Of a stretch of DNA of 64,000 bases, positions 43,706 through 56,100 are shown in pieces; positions within the stretch are counted from its first letter, which is position 1; every line of letters starts with the position of its first letter. A model generated the notes under the pieces. That model ran no database searches and had not been told where the DNA came from. It saw only the letters and a list, made by a program, of their open reading frames with translations. This DNA is from Macrolepiota albuminosa (taxonomy: Eukaryota; Basidiomycota; Agaricomycetes; Agaricales; Agaricaceae): assembly GCA_027475525.1 (NCBI GenBank), contig JAMWFC010000003.1:62001-126000 (forward strand). The letters are read 5' to 3'. Both the position numbers and the translations under genes were made by a program.

Positions 43706-44539
43706 TCATACAAAATTCTCCAAGTCTGAATCCAACCCCCATTTTTCCCAGTGCTTCTCCATAACATCCTCCAATAGCTTCCTCCACCAGTCGATAGACG
43801 ACCTACCACGATACATTGCTTTTCTATACTCCCAATATTCCGGCCACCACCCTGCCATCTGCCAATCTATTATACCGGTCACTTTGCCTGTTTCTTTATT
43901 AACCATCACATTATCTGGAGAAAGATCTGCATGGGAAAAAACAATCCGATGATTATAACCAGCCAAGGGATCCCTGAAAGTTCGTTGCCAATCTCCAGGC
44001 TTGCAATGATCCAGCGGTTTCAGGAGAAACGCGTTAAATTCTGCCTCTGATTCCCATGGTCCACAAGGATGTCCATGCATCCCGATTCTCGGACATATGA
44101 CACCCTTCTTCCCCACGGACCCTATCCATCCGACCGGCGTCGGTTTTTGCTGTAGGGCACGGATTTCCGCAATATATGCTCGGAGCTCCGTCGCTGTACG
44201 AGCTTGCGATTCAAGCGTCATCATGGGCCACGCAGTCTCAAGGAGTTCTCCCGGAACTACGGAAAAGCGCAAGTACCCGATATCGGCACAATCATCTGTC
44301 CAACTGTCAAAAAGAACGGGAACAGGAACAGATGTATGTTGATGAATGAAGGCATGTGCAGCTGCTTCTTGTTGAGATTGCGCAATGCTCGTTGTCTTGA
44401 TTACAGTCCATGGATCAAGGAGCAAGACGTTTTGTGTAAGCAATGGGTTTCTGGACAGAAGGTATGCGAGACGGATGCGTAAAGGGACAAGGGCGCGACC
44501 AAGACGACGAATGAAGTGGCGGATAATGTTTGATATCAT
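43706..44539 (-). CDS. APH-family kinase-like protein
   Basis: 277 residues, single exon. Characteristic phosphotransferase-family motifs are seen: HADLSPDNVMV (catalytic loop, Asp as base, Asn for metal) and GIIDWQMAGWWPEYWEY (metal-binding Asp). The N-terminus contains QEAAAHAFIHQHTSVPVPV, as in fungal APH proteins, while the Gly-rich ATP loop is weak or absent. Such genes are greatly expanded in agaricomycetes and their substrates are mostly unknown; drug resistance should not be inferred. The complete reading frame suggests a functional gene. Another, divergent member lies at 60069-60800. Confidence 0.85.
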   Translation of the reverse strand: MISNIIRHFIRRLGRALVPLRIRLAYLLSRNPLLTQNVLLLDPWTVIKTTSIAQSQQEAAAHAFIHQHTSVPVPVLFDSWTDDCADIGYLRFSVVPGELLETAWPMMTLESQARTATELRAYIAEIRALQQKPTPVGWIGSVGKKGVICPRIGMHGHPCGPWESEAEFNAFLLKPLDHCKPGDWQRTFRDPLAGYNHRIVFSHADLSPDNVMVNKETGKVTGIIDWQMAGWWPEYWEYRKAMYRGRSSIDWWRKLLEDVMEKHWEKWGLDSDLENFV

Positions 44540-44745
44540 GAAAACTTATTCATGTATCTTCAGGACTTCGTATTTGACGATAAAGTTCAGGTGAATAACC
44601 GAGCTAAGTCAGGAATGTATCAAGTTGGACGGATGCATCAGGTTTGGAAGGAGTGATGCGGCGGTAATTGCCAGAAGTCGGAGTTTTGGAATACACTGGC
44701 ACCGATTATTACTGGAACATGATCCCAGCTGATCAAATATGTTTA

Positions 44746-44780
44746 AGATAGAACTTGTACACGACCCACTACGTCACGTG
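44746..44780 (+). repeat. Left terminal inverted repeat, 35 bp
   Basis: Identical to the reverse complement of 47891-47925, ending in CACGTG. Confidence 0.85.
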
Positions 44781-44885
44781 TGGTGACATTGTGTGACCAT
44801 CATCAGCTGACCTCCATAAATCTAATCAATTTTTGATATCGGATGACTGAGAACATGCATGTGTATTGAGAACGCTATAGCGAGG

Positions 44886-47537
44886 TTAAACCTTTGCCTT
44901 CTCTAATTCCATCATCAACGATCCAGGCAACACTCGGTGTCCTCTATATTTTTTAGACGCCCATGCAGCTTGCTTCCCATTTAAACCTTTCCTGTATGCA
45001 TCCATGAACCGTAGAGACCGGTTTGCAAACCTTCGATGACAAATTAGACCTGATGACATCTGTGAGTAAATTGACATACCTTCGCATCGTGGCAAGTGGG
45101 ACTGAATCCAAAGCAGTGATTATGAATTTTTCCATATCCTCTTCTTTTTTTGTTGTAGGGAACTTCCGATATATACGCTTTGCATATCCCCAACATTGCT
45201 CGATAAAGTTGAGCTCGCAATGGAATTTTGGAAGGAATAACACAGAATATCCGCGTGCATTGCAGGCTTCTTGAAGACATGGCTTACCATTGATGAAGTC
45301 AGGTTGATTATAGAGTATCCGTCGACAGCAACAATCTGGTTTACCTGCTGCCACACATCCAAGCTCAAAGTCTGGACATTCCGCAAGCTTCCCTTTTCGA
45401 CCAACACAATTCTTGAAGCCACGCTCCTCCAAGATTACTGCCATGCCTTTGAAGAGGCCTTCTTTTGGATGGCCAGGCTCGTAGTAAAAGGATTGTGGAG
45501 TACCATCTGGAAAGTAGCCGCTATTCATATGAACTTTTTTTTTTGAGAGAGATCCGTCACTATTGAACACTTGCTTTCCAGCTGTGTCGTAAACGTTGAC
45601 CTCGACTAACCAATTTTTTTCTGGCTTTGATGTATTTTTGGGCATTTTTTTGGCTGAAGGTGCTGTTGGATCTCGTTTAAGGTGGGTTGGTGCATTATCA
45701 TAGACCAGGCAATGTTTGACACCAATTGCAAAGTGCTCATCAAGAATGTTCATTGCATCATTTGCCTGTTCAATGATGTCGTCATTTGTGAAGTATCCAT
45801 CACGGTTTTTTCCAGCCTTAAAAAGTCGGCGAGCCTGTGATTTGCCATCAGGAGATCGAAGCCATCCATAGTCAGCAGAGACGTAGTCGGACACCATGAT
45901 AGAGACACCTTCGCCTTTTGCTTGTGGTATGTCCATTTCATTTGGTGCTCGCCAGCGAATTTTTCGGCGATCATTTAAATAAAAAGTCGACTCATCTTGC
46001 ATCCACATTACGTAGAAATATTCAAATGGCCGTTGTGCCACATGATTGTCGTCAGAATCGTGTGGCCATTCCATGGCATTTGAGGTACATTGTACTTCTT
46101 TTCCATCATCCCACTGACGCATTTTTGATTCGTAGCGGGCAAATTCCGGCAGAAAGACATCTTGACGGTAAGTAACCACATCGGTCCTCTCATGTCCATC
46201 AACATATTGCCCTGTTGATAGCCGCTGCCATCGATATCCTATATCAACCATCCACTGCTGTGCCGTACTTAACGAAATCGTTTTTTTAAGCTTGAGACGT
46301 GTTTTCACATCACTTTGATCAAGATAGTCCACGATATCCTGAGCGCAAACATGTTTTCCAATGCTTTGTAAGTGCAGCATAATTTCTTGACGGATATCCT
46401 CATGAGCTGTTAACAATGACTGCTTCCAAGTTCCATAAGGATTTTGTGGAAGCTTGGAGCGATCATGTATGTATTCGCGGCACCATTTTCGGAGTTTATG
46501 AGCCCAATCCTTTCCATGACCATTTATGAGGGAAACACGTAAGGAAGTCTCGATCCAGGTAGCATCAGTGCTGACAAAAGTCCATAGCAACATTTTCATT
46601 GCCTGAAGACGTGTGCGTGTCCATTCATCAAGATGGGGATCAGTGTACCCCTGGCATCCTTTTCGGCGAGGCTTGAGATGATTAGATAGATCATTGTAGG
46701 CCATTTGTACATCTTCTTTTCCTGGAGGGTTGCTAGATTCTGAATCACGAATTTTGGCAGTGAAACCTGCTACTCCAGCTCCTGAAAAATTCGGCATAGG
46801 AGATTCATCTTCTTCATCTTCTTCATCAAGAATTCCTCCATGAATTTCCTCATCATCTATCATTGCTCCATCTTCTACCTCATCATGAGTATCTTCCTTT
46901 TCTGTCCCAATTTCTATATTCCATCGATCCAAGGCTGGAGTCTCCTCAACATCAATTTGAATGTCAAGTGCCCGACACCACTCCCTCGCTACCTGATAAG
47001 CTTTGAGTTTTGTTTCAAGTGCCTGGTAAGCATTACAAGCTTGAGCTTTAAGACCAGCTGCAGTTTGAATCACAGTTTGCGCTGCTCGTGCACTGTTTAC
47101 TGCTGCTATCTTGTATGCATTGCAGGGCACCGAATCAGCTTGTAATTTTGCCGCATAAGCAAGATTTACTGCTCTACTTGCATTCTCTTCTACCCAAGCA
47201 GCTTTCTTCTTCAGACTTTCATGCTGCTGTCGTGCCTTTTCTGCATCATCCTTTGCATTCATCATTGTTTGCATAGGAGATGTTTCCGATTCCAACCCTG
47301 CTGAAGGCTGTTGCTCCATTGTGTTTGCATCAACAGTTGTCAAAACTTTTCGCAAGCCTTGAGAGTCCCTTCGTGCTCGCTTCTGTATGTTAAAAATGAA
47401 GTCAGATATAAAAACATGGATAATTTGTGATATACTTGTCTATCCCAATTTTCTTTATCTTTACTCTGATCAAAATACTTTTTGCCATGTGGTAGACGGG
47501 AGATTAGGTCAAGCTTCCGTTTACTGGGCCGTGTCAT
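44886..47537 (-). CDS. Transposase, DDE/D type with Cys-rich insertion
   Basis: Three exons. Exon 1 starts at ATG 47537 (MTRPSKRKLDLISRLPHGKK) and joins after NWDRQ through an intron (GTATATCACA to CATACAG) to KRARRDSQGLRK. A long central exon follows. A final intron (GTATGTCAAT to CATCGAAG) joins MRR to FANRSLRFMDAYRKGLNGKQ, ending MMELEKAKV at 44886. Catalytic motifs: MWMQDESTFYLNDRRKIRW (first Asp), LVYDNAPTHLKR (second Asp) and LPKFHCELNFIEQCWGYAKR (Glu). About 150 residues separate the second Asp and the Glu, with a Cys-rich insert (GKPDCCCRRILYNQPDF), much longer than in Tc1 or mariner. The N-terminus is helical and Ala-rich, followed by an acidic patch and an HTH-like region. It would cut and join the element ends in the nucleus. 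Confidence 0.88.
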
Positions 47538-47678
47538 TTATGTATGAGTTGCGCCTCTGACGCGTGCCTTTGACGCGCCTCTGACGCGTGTCTTTGACGT
47601 GCTTTATCAACGAGATTATCTCTGAGATCATCAAAATTTTGACAAAGATAGTGTTATAAAATCTTGTTAACTGAACGT

Positions 47679-47833
47679 TCTAGCAATCGCCTTCACAGTG
47701 TTCTTCCAAAATGTGTTCTGAAGAACTCTGTGTTACCGATTAAACTCACATGCACTCTAGCAATCGCCTTCACAGTGTTCTTCCAAAATGTGTTCTGAAG
47801 AACTCTGTGTTACCGATTAAACTCACATGCACT
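47679..47833 (+). repeat. 77-bp exact tandem duplication near right transposon end (likely artefact)
   Basis: Copies begin tctagcaatcgcc at 47679 and 47756. Confidence 0.8.
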
Positions 47834-47890
47834 ACAGAAAAAGTTATTATTGAATTACTACCAAATGTAACGCTTTTGTAACACTTTCAT

Positions 47891-47925
47891 CACGTGACGT
47901 AGTGGGTCGTGTACAAGTTCTATCT
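47891..47925 (-). repeat. Right terminal inverted repeat, 35 bp
   Basis: Mirror of 44746-44780; TA follows at 47926. Confidence 0.85.
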
Positions 47926-47927
47926 TA

Positions 47928-48765
47928 TGGGTTGGTCAAGAACTCTATAGGCCACGTTAAAGGCTTATGTTGCTGGTTTGTATGACTGATAAGAGATTTA
48001 GAAACTCACAGCTGGCTCGTGCTTGTGTTCCAGAGCTATATTGGATTATATGGAAGTCAAAATCAGCAATAGACTTCAGCGAAAAATTTCCAGGCCCGTA
48101 TTTTCAGGTCATAAGAATTTTCCTGATTTATATCCTGCGAGTTCAAGGACAGGAGATCTTCGAAGCTCAATCAATGATGTTAATGCTTTAATGGCCTGAT
48201 GAGAATCCAAAGAACCAATCAGCAATTCTATCCCGTCGTGTCAACTTTTAGCTGCTGCCTATCATCTGATCCTTTCTCAAGACTTTGGTCAGCTTTCAGG
48301 TATGCTTGGTGGCTTCCGGAAATCACGAAAACATGTGAGCTGTAAAAAGTTACGATGTCAGTCCATCGGCCTACTCCTCCGTTTGTTATTTCCTGACCAT
48401 GTTTCTACGTTGATCAACATTTAGCTATAGTCGCAAAATTGGCAGCCACGGTTGACTCGGTCCGTTTGGCGCCAAGCATCATAAAGCTGGAAACCTAACA
48501 ATTTCAGTTGCAGTGTGAGTTATATAACTGCGATGGATTATCCATGACTACCATATGTCAGCCTTCGAGGTATAAGGTCATTTTCAACCCTAATAATTAG
48601 TGAATAGGTAAGAGGAGAGTACGGGGACCAATGCGATATTGAGCATTTTGGTCATAAGTACGTAAGTATAACACTGATAACCTGATGGATGATCTCGGCC
48701 ATTCGGTGATTTCCGTGCCATCGTCCATGGAGTTCAGTGCCTCCATACCTTTCTAGCATTCAATC
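47928..48765. other. Intergenic, no supported gene
   Basis: One short plus-strand open stretch (47967-48191) without features; promoter space for the next gene. Confidence 0.45.
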
Positions 48766-49200
48766 ATGTCTGCAAATTACTATCTTAGTATTGTTGCCTA
48801 CAGACGTGGCGTTCACTGGCAGTCCAACAAAGAAAAACCATATCATTGGTTACTTTTCATCCGTACTGGCGATGGTGACGATGCTGCGGAGCAAGGCATC
48901 ACGCATCAGCTTCACGGCATGCCCGGGGGCTTTCACTATGATGGACCCGAAAGTATCCTCGACATCAACAAGCCTATTGCAAAGTTCTTACAAGTCGATA
49001 TCGGTTGCATTCCACGGGAACAACTCGATACAGTAACGAGGGTTTGCCACTTGGTTGATGTGATACGAGATGAATCTGCAGAGTGGAACTGCCAGAGCTG
49101 GACTGTGACAGTTGTGGAAGACTTGAAAAAATTCGGCTACATTGATTCTTGGGTCGACGAAGCGTATCTCAGAGGGGTACTGAAGGAGGTGGATGCCTGA
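48766..49200 (+). CDS. Small conserved hypothetical protein, 144 residues
   Basis: Intron-less frame from ATG 48766. Features: YYLSIVAYRRGVHW, PYHWLLFIRTG, THQLHGMPGGFHYDG and ESAEWNCQSWTVTVVEDLKK. The pattern of a His-containing strand, a GMPG loop and a WNCQ-W Cys/Gln motif resembles a fungal family of small proteins with a possible papain-like (NlpC/P60 or DUF-type) core, but I cannot name it with certainty. An alternative frame starting at 48737 overlaps it and is a shadow. It sits just upstream of the V-ATPase gene on the same strand. Confidence 0.65.
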   Translation: MSANYYLSIVAYRRGVHWQSNKEKPYHWLLFIRTGDGDDAAEQGITHQLHGMPGGFHYDGPESILDINKPIAKFLQVDIGCIPREQLDTVTRVCHLVDVIRDESAEWNCQSWTVTVVEDLKKFGYIDSWVDEAYLRGVLKEVDA

Positions 49201-49412
49201 GAGGACAGGGGCGTTTCATGGGATATATAGAGCCATGAGTATGTCATCGTTAAATAGCACCGTTCGATAGCACCGTTATACTATGAAACTTTGGAAACTG
49301 AATTATTGAAGCCAGCCCCACCGTGAATGAGGCAAACAAACGCAAATATACGTGCAAGGGCAGCGTTGGCGGTTACATCACATTTTTCATTTCCAACACA
49401 TTGGCTGGCCTA

Positions 49413-52400
49413 ATGGCGGACGAATTCCCCAATCCGTTCTGTAAGTCTGCGTATACCGCTCTTGGACACAAAGCTAACGAGAGAATAAAGGCTCTGAACA
49501 GATGAGCTTGGTACAGCTCTTCGTGCCAACAGAAGTAGCCCATGACACCGTTGCGGAACTCGGTGAACTTGGAAACGCACAATTTAAAGATGCAAGTACC
49601 TATATCTCTTCTACGCGCTCTAGGACAATTTCTGACGGTACATGCACCAGTTAAACCCCAGTGTTAATCCATTTCAGCGTTCTTTCGTCGGTGAAATTCG
49701 GCGTATCGACGAGATGGCTCGTCGCGTTCGGTTCTTTGCCAGCCAAATAGAGAAGGAGAAGGACGTCGTTCCAATTCGTCCTTTGTATGACTCCGCTCCA
49801 CTGATCACCGTGGGCCCCCGTGCGGCGCAGACTATTGACGAGCTCGATGTGACATTAACGGAGCACGAGTCAAGACTGGTCAAGATGAATGACAGTTATC
49901 AGACACTCAGTGAAAGGACGAAGGAGCTCATGGAGGCATGGCATGTCTTGCGAGAGACTGCCGTATTCTTTGAAAGAGTTGGTGTTCCTTGTACCGTTGC
50001 TTCTGGTTGCTTAACCTCTTTTTTATAGGCCCAAGGACAACATACCAATATTAGGTCATCCTTCGACGAAAGCTCGGCTCCCCTCCTTCAGCACGACGAG
50101 CGTGAAGTGCAGTACTCCGGTAATGTTCAATTCGACCTCGAGTAAGTCCTCTGTTGTGACTTTACATTTCCATGTTGATTTTTTCGGCAGGTTTGTTGCT
50201 GGAACTATTGACCGTGCACGCATTCCTGTCTTCGAACGGGTTCTCTGGCGTGTCCTTCGTGGTAACCTATATATGAATCACACTGACATTGTCGAGCCTT
50301 TTGTTAACCCCGCCACTGGCGAAGAAACCCGCAAGAACGTTTTCATCATCTTCGCCCACGGTGATGCCCTCCTTGCCAAGATACGCAGGGTTGCTGAATC
50401 TATGGGCGCAACTATTTACCCCATCGACCCCAATGCGGACAAGCGTTCAGAGTCGCTGCGTGAGGTCACTGTCCGTCTGGAGGACATTCAGAATGTCCTC
50501 TACAATACTGGCCTGAACCGTCGTTCGGAGCTTGTCAAGTTGGGAGAGAGCCTCCGCATTTGGCAGGATGTTGTTAGAAAGGAGAAGATGATCTACGAGA
50601 CTCTGAATCTGTTTAATTATGATGTCCGGAGGAAGACGCTTATTGCTGAGGCATGGGTGCCTACTCGGGACATTAGTAACATTCAGATTGCTCTTCGGCA
50701 TGCGACGGTGTGTTGGCCATATCCATAGCTTCAGAAGGGTTTTACTGATACACGTATTTCCAGGAGCAATCTGGCACGAGCGTGCCGCCGATCTTGCATG
50801 AGTTGCGCACTCACAAGACCCCACCGACCTTCATCCGCACGAACAAATTCACAGTTGGCTTCCAAACAATCATGGACAGTTATGGTACTGCCAAGTACCA
50901 GGAGACCAACCCTGGTCTTTTCGCAATCGCCACCTTCCCTTTCCTTTTTGCTGTCATGTTTGGGGACATCGGTCATGGTTTCATCATCTTCTGTGCTGCG
51001 TTATACATGATATTCTCCGAGAGGAGACTTGCGCGCCAGGATCTTGGTGAGGTGAGTGCTTTTCCGAGTTATGATCGTCACCTTTCCCAGACTAACGGTT
51101 TCTCAAGATTATGGGACAATTCTTCTTGTGAGTTGTATTTACAAATTCTGCCGATTTTGCTCATTTCATCGATATGATAAAAGCGGCCGGTATATTATTC
51201 TTCTGATGGGAATGTTCTCGATGTACACCGGTCTCATGTACAACGATATCTTTTCGCAATCGCTCCATATCTGGCACTCTGGCTGGAAATTCGCAGAATC
51301 GAACTCCACCTCCGTCACGGGCGTCAATACCGGGCATGTGTACCCATTCGGTCTTGATCCTGGCTGGCACGGCGCAGATAACGCCTTGGTGTTCACCAAC
51401 TCGTACAAAATGAAAATGTCGATTGTGCTTGGTGTGACCCATGTGCGTATGGGGAATCGTCCCTTATCTTTTCTGGGACAATTTCAATTTACCGGTCTTT
51501 TATTGACAATGCATTTGCTCTACAGATGACATTCGCATTGTGCCTACAGCTTCCTAATCATATCAAGTTCAAACGGCCGGTGGATATCTATGCGAACTTT
51601 ATCCCTCAGATGATCTTCCTGCAGTCGATTTTCGGGTACCTCGCGATTTGCATTTTGTACAAATGGAGCATCGATTGGTCCAAGACGACGGCGCAGCCCC
51701 CTTCGCTGTTGAATATGCTGATCGCGATGTTCCTGTCGCCTATGAGTATCAAGCCAGAGTTAAGATTGTATCCTGGGCAGGGCGTTGTGCAGCCTGTGCT
51801 GCTCCTGCTAGCGGCGGTGTGTGTGCCATGGCTTTTGGTTACCAAGCCCTACATTGCTTGGAAGGAGATGAAAAGGATCCACCATCAGGGATACAGTGGT
51901 CTGGGTGATGGTCCGCGGGACGAGCCTGATGACGTGCTTGAGGCTGAAGAAGAGGGAGATGGAAGAGCGATCGTTGAAGACGCGAGCGAGGAACACGTAA
52001 GTGGCGTGTTTGTGCTTTCATTTTGAGTTTGAGCTCAGATTGTCTTCGTTCCAGGAACAACACGATTTTGGGGAGGTGGTGATTCATCAGGTGATTCATA
52101 CTATTGAGTTTTGCTTGGGGTGCATCTCGCATACGGCGTCGTACCTGCGTCTGTGGGCACTGTCGCTCGCACACGCACAGTTATCAGAGGTGTTATGGTC
52201 GATGACGTTGGAACCATTGTTGGGGCCTACTTCTCTGTTCGGTTGGATCGCCCTGATCCTGATGGGCCTATTTTGGTTTTCTGGGACAGTATTCATCCTG
52301 TGCATCATGGAGGTGGGTGATGATCGTGATCAACCGTCCGAAACGGATTTCATTTGTTGACAGGGTCTGTCGGCGTTTTTGCATGCCCTGCGACTGCATT

Positions 52401-52551
52401 GGGTTGAGGCGAACAGTAAGCATTTTGAAGGCGGTGGACATGTGAGCTTCTCTCGACACGTTTTTTTGTCTTTTGTTCTTGGCTGATTGTCCCGATTGCT
52501 TTGTAGGTGTTTACACCGCTCACGTTTGCGGATGATTCGGTCAAAGAGTAG
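49413..52551 (+). CDS. VPH1: V-type proton ATPase subunit a (Vph1/Stv1 type)
   Basis: Multi-exon gene. Exon 1 (49413-49440, MADEFPNPF) joins to exon 2 (49491-49591, [20 protein letters not shown]). Exon 2 ends at a GC donor (GCAAGT), so the next intron (49592-49650) is GC-AG. The cytosolic N-terminal half includes [32 protein letters not shown] and [19 protein letters not shown]. The membrane half includes [56 protein letters not shown] and [20 protein letters not shown]. The Arg of YLRLWAL is the residue essential for proton translocation in this family. The end is [14 protein letters not shown]. The subunit forms the proton half-channels against the c-ring and acidifies vacuole or Golgi. 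No frame break seen; later exon borders near 51050-51180 and 52360-52510 were placed by homology only. Confidence 0.95.
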
Positions 52552-53164
52552 ATAATACGCTGTAGAAGTAGACGTGGACTGACTACTCAATAGCATTCAT
52601 TTGTTGTCAAGGAATCACAAGTGACGGAACCTTAGCCGTGCACTGCCACCGTTTGTGTGAATTCTCGGGTGGAGCAATTTGATTTCAAACACCCACAGCG
52701 GCTGTCGATTGAGACTTTGGTGTATATTTTTTGAGCCCAAAGCTGTGAATCATAGGTCGTGGGAGGGCATACCGTAGATCGCGCATTCGCCCACCCTTCT
52801 GCCTTATTTTTGCCCCGCGTTTTGACCGCGGTGCACCGCCCATCACGGCTGTGATCTCGGAAGGAGCAATTTTTTTCAAGCTCCGACACAGGCGATTACA
52901 AGTACTTTAGGAAAATTTGTGATAGGGTTTTCTTCACCTCCACTCTTTCCTTTATCCCCTCCGCTTAGAGGTAATGTAGTGTCCGTCGCTGTGCTGAGTG
53001 TTGCTGATGTCGTCTGCAGGCATTATTGCCACCGATTAGATATAGAGCGATCTTTGTTTGACAAGGTCCAGTAACGACTTAGACATATATTCTTCTACAA
53101 AGGTCAGATCAAAAAAATTTGAATCGCACATCGTTGGTTCTTACTTGATGTACAGATTTCAGCA
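52552..53164. promoter_or_regulatory. Intergenic region with eEF3 promoter
   Basis: No coding region. A pyrimidine-rich tract at about 52930-52970 (cacctccactctttcc and ctttatcccctcc) precedes the eEF3 start by about 200 bp, as often seen at strongly expressed fungal genes. gatttcag just before the ATG could close a 5' UTR intron. Confidence 0.5.
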
Positions 53165-56100
53165 ATGCCCGCTGCCACCGCCTCTGTACCCGCAACGCCT
53201 TCTCCTGCCTCCCTTAAAGCCGCTGCTGCTCCATCGGAAGCCGTCGCTGCCCTCCTCGTCGCTGATGCCGCTGCTCGCAAATCTGCAGTCGCATCCTTTG
53301 CCGCCGTTGCACAAAGAGAGGGCCCCTCGGCCTTGACGTCCGCTGGTTTCTCCGCAGCTGTCCTCGCAGCTCTTGCCGACAAAAAATCGCCCGCTGCCCG
53401 TGAGGCCGCGGCAGATGCCATCGTCCAGCTCGTCGGCGCCGGTGCAGTCAAGGCGCTCGAGCCCATTTTCATAGATTCTGGCATCTATGCTGCTCTCATT
53501 GAGGCTTTTGCCGATAAGATGCCCGCTCCCAGGACTGCTGCCGTTGAGGCCGTCCGAAGCTACGTCGCTGCCATGAACCCCTGGGCGACTTCGCTCATCC
53601 TCCCAGCCCTTCTTCACGAAATCAAAACTGCCGGCAAGTGGCAGATCAAAACAGGTGCACTCGTTATCCTGAACCAGCTCGTTGTCAGCGCGCCTGCACA
53701 GACCGCTCGCCTCACACCTGATATCGTCCCCGTCCTCTCTGAAGCTATTTGGGACACTAAGGCTGACGTGAAGAAGGCCGCCCGGGATTCGCTTACCAAG
53801 ACCACCGCTCTTGTGTCGAACAAAGATATTGAACGCTTTATTCCTGCTCTTATTAAAGCTTTGATTAATCCTGTTGAGGAGGTGCCTAACACTATTGCCC
53901 TTCTCTCCGCTACCACATTCGTTTCCGAAGTAGATTCGCCCACCCTCTCCCTGATGGTCCCACTTCTCTCCCGTGGTCTCAATGAGAAGCTCACTGCTAC
54001 AAAGCGCAAGGTCGCCGTGTAAGTTTTATCTAATCTCTCAACGAATAGAAATCTTAGTGCTGTTTTTAGTATCGTCGACAACATGTCGAAACTAGTCGAC
54101 TCCCCTGTTACCGTTCGGCCGTTCCTGCCGAAGCTTCTGCCCGGCCTGATCAAGGTCGAGCAGACAATTGGTGACCCCGAAGCTCGCGGTGTCGTCAACA
54201 AGGCCATCAAGACTCTTCGCCAGGTCGGAGAGGTTCCCGAGGGTGATGGCTCAGACCTCCCTCCCCTCAAGCAGGCCGAGGGTTCCGCGCTGGCGCAATC
54301 CCTCGTCTCCATCTACAAGAAGCTCGGTGCCGAGTTCCCCGCCAAAGACGCCACCACGGTTTACGTTTCCGCCCTCGCTGCCAACCTTGTCAACAACAAG
54401 AACTTCGAGGTTCCGCAGTGGGATTCGCTCGCTCCATTCCTTGCTTTCGTCCTCGCCACCCCCGAGCCCACTGATGCTACACATGAGTGGGTCGTCCGCT
54501 CTGCCACGGAGGGCGAGGAAGAGGAAGTTCCCGAGGATGATGAGGAGGGAGAAGACCTTTGTAACTGCCAGTTCTCCCTCGCTTATGGTGCCAAGATCTT
54601 GCTCAACACTGCTACCCTCCGTCTCAAGCGTGGCCACCGCTACGGTTTGTGTGGTAAGAACGGTACCGGAAAGTCTACTCTCATGAGGGCTATCACCAAT
54701 GGGTACGTAACTTTTTTCGTTATAATAAGCTATGCCTAATATTTTCCTCCAGTCAAGTTGAAGGCTTCCCTTCTCCCGATGAGGTTCGCACATTCTACGT
54801 CGAGCACGATATCGATGGCAGCGAAGCCGACACCTCCGTTCTCGAGTTCATCATCTCTGATAAGCGCATTCAAGCTGGCAAGGAGGAGATCATCGAGACC
54901 CTTGCTTCCGTCGGCTTCTCTGATGAGCGCCAGAAGCACGCCATTGGTAGCCTGTCCGGTGGTTGGAAGATGAAGCTCGCTCTTGCTCGTGCCATGCTCT
55001 TCAAGGCTGACATCCTTCTCCTGGACGAGCCGACTAACCATCTTGACGTCATCAACGTTGCTTGGTTGGAGAACTACCTCGTCAACCTCAAGACCTGCAC
55101 ATCCAGTACGTTTATGTTGTTTTAAATCTTATGACTTGATTTTGACGTTACGACTAGTCATTGTCTCGCACGACTCCGGCTTTTTGAACAACACGATCAC
55201 CGATGTCCTCCATCTCAACCGCTTCAAGCTTCGCAGGTACCGCGGTAACCTCGAGAAGTTCGTCGCCCAGGTCCCTGAGGCCAAATCTTACTACACTCTC
55301 GAGGCTGCTGAGGACTACAAGTTCAAGCTTCCCGACCCTCCTCTGCTCGAAGGTGTCAAGACTAAGGAAAAGTCCCTTTTGAAAATGTATGGTTTTCGTC
55401 TTCTTTCTCTTCAATGTCTGACTGACATTGCTTTGACAGGCGCAAGGTCGGCTTCCAGTACCCCACCCAGCCTGTCCAGCAGCTCTTCGACATCTCCCTG
55501 CAAGTCTCTCTGTCTTCGCGTGTCGCTATCCTCGGTCCCAACGGATCCGGAAAGTCCACCCTCGTCAAGTTGCTCATCGGTGACATGGAGGCCAACAAGG
55601 GTGGTGAGATCTGGAAGCACCCCAACTTGGTTATCGGTTACGTCGCCCAGCACGCGGTGACATGGAGGCCAACAAGGGTGGTGAGATCTGGAAGCACCCC
55701 AACTTGGTTATCGGTTACGTCGCCCAGCACGCTTCCACCACATCGATAACCACCTCGACAAGACCCCTCTCGAGTACATGCTCTGGCGTTACCAGACTGG
55801 TGAGGATCTTGAGGAGATGCAGAAGGCGAGCCGTCAGATCTCCGAGGAGGAGGCGCAGAAGATGAAGGATGGTTCTATCGTTGTCGTCGAGGGCCAGAAG
55901 AGGATCATCGATGAAATCGTTGCTCGCAAGAAGCTGAAGCAGTCGTATGAGTACGAGGTTTCGTTCAAGGCTTTGTCGTCGTCCGAGAACATCTGGATGC
56001 CCCGTGACGAGCTTATCAAGCGTGGTTTCGAAAAGGTTCGTGCAAGGCTTTGTCGTCGTCCGAGAACATCTGGATGCCCCGTGACGAGCTTATCAAGCGT

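Larger units (their letters stand above)
44746..47925 (-). mobile_element. Complete IS630/Tc1-superfamily DNA transposon, 3.18 kb
   Basis: Perfect 35-bp terminal inverted repeats: the left end starts AGATAGAACTTGTACACGAC at 44746 and the right end mirrors it to 47925. TA lies on both sides (44744-44745 and 47926-47927), the target of this superfamily. The transposase inside is open through its whole length once two small introns are removed. Perfect termini and an intact gene suggest recent movement. A 77-bp tandem duplication (47679-47833) in the right subterminal part is probably an assembly artefact. Confidence 0.88.

Noticed and set aside
43706..44539. Antibiotic resistance gene
   Set aside because: The APH-like fold is common in fungal genomes with unknown substrates; nothing here indicates drug modification.
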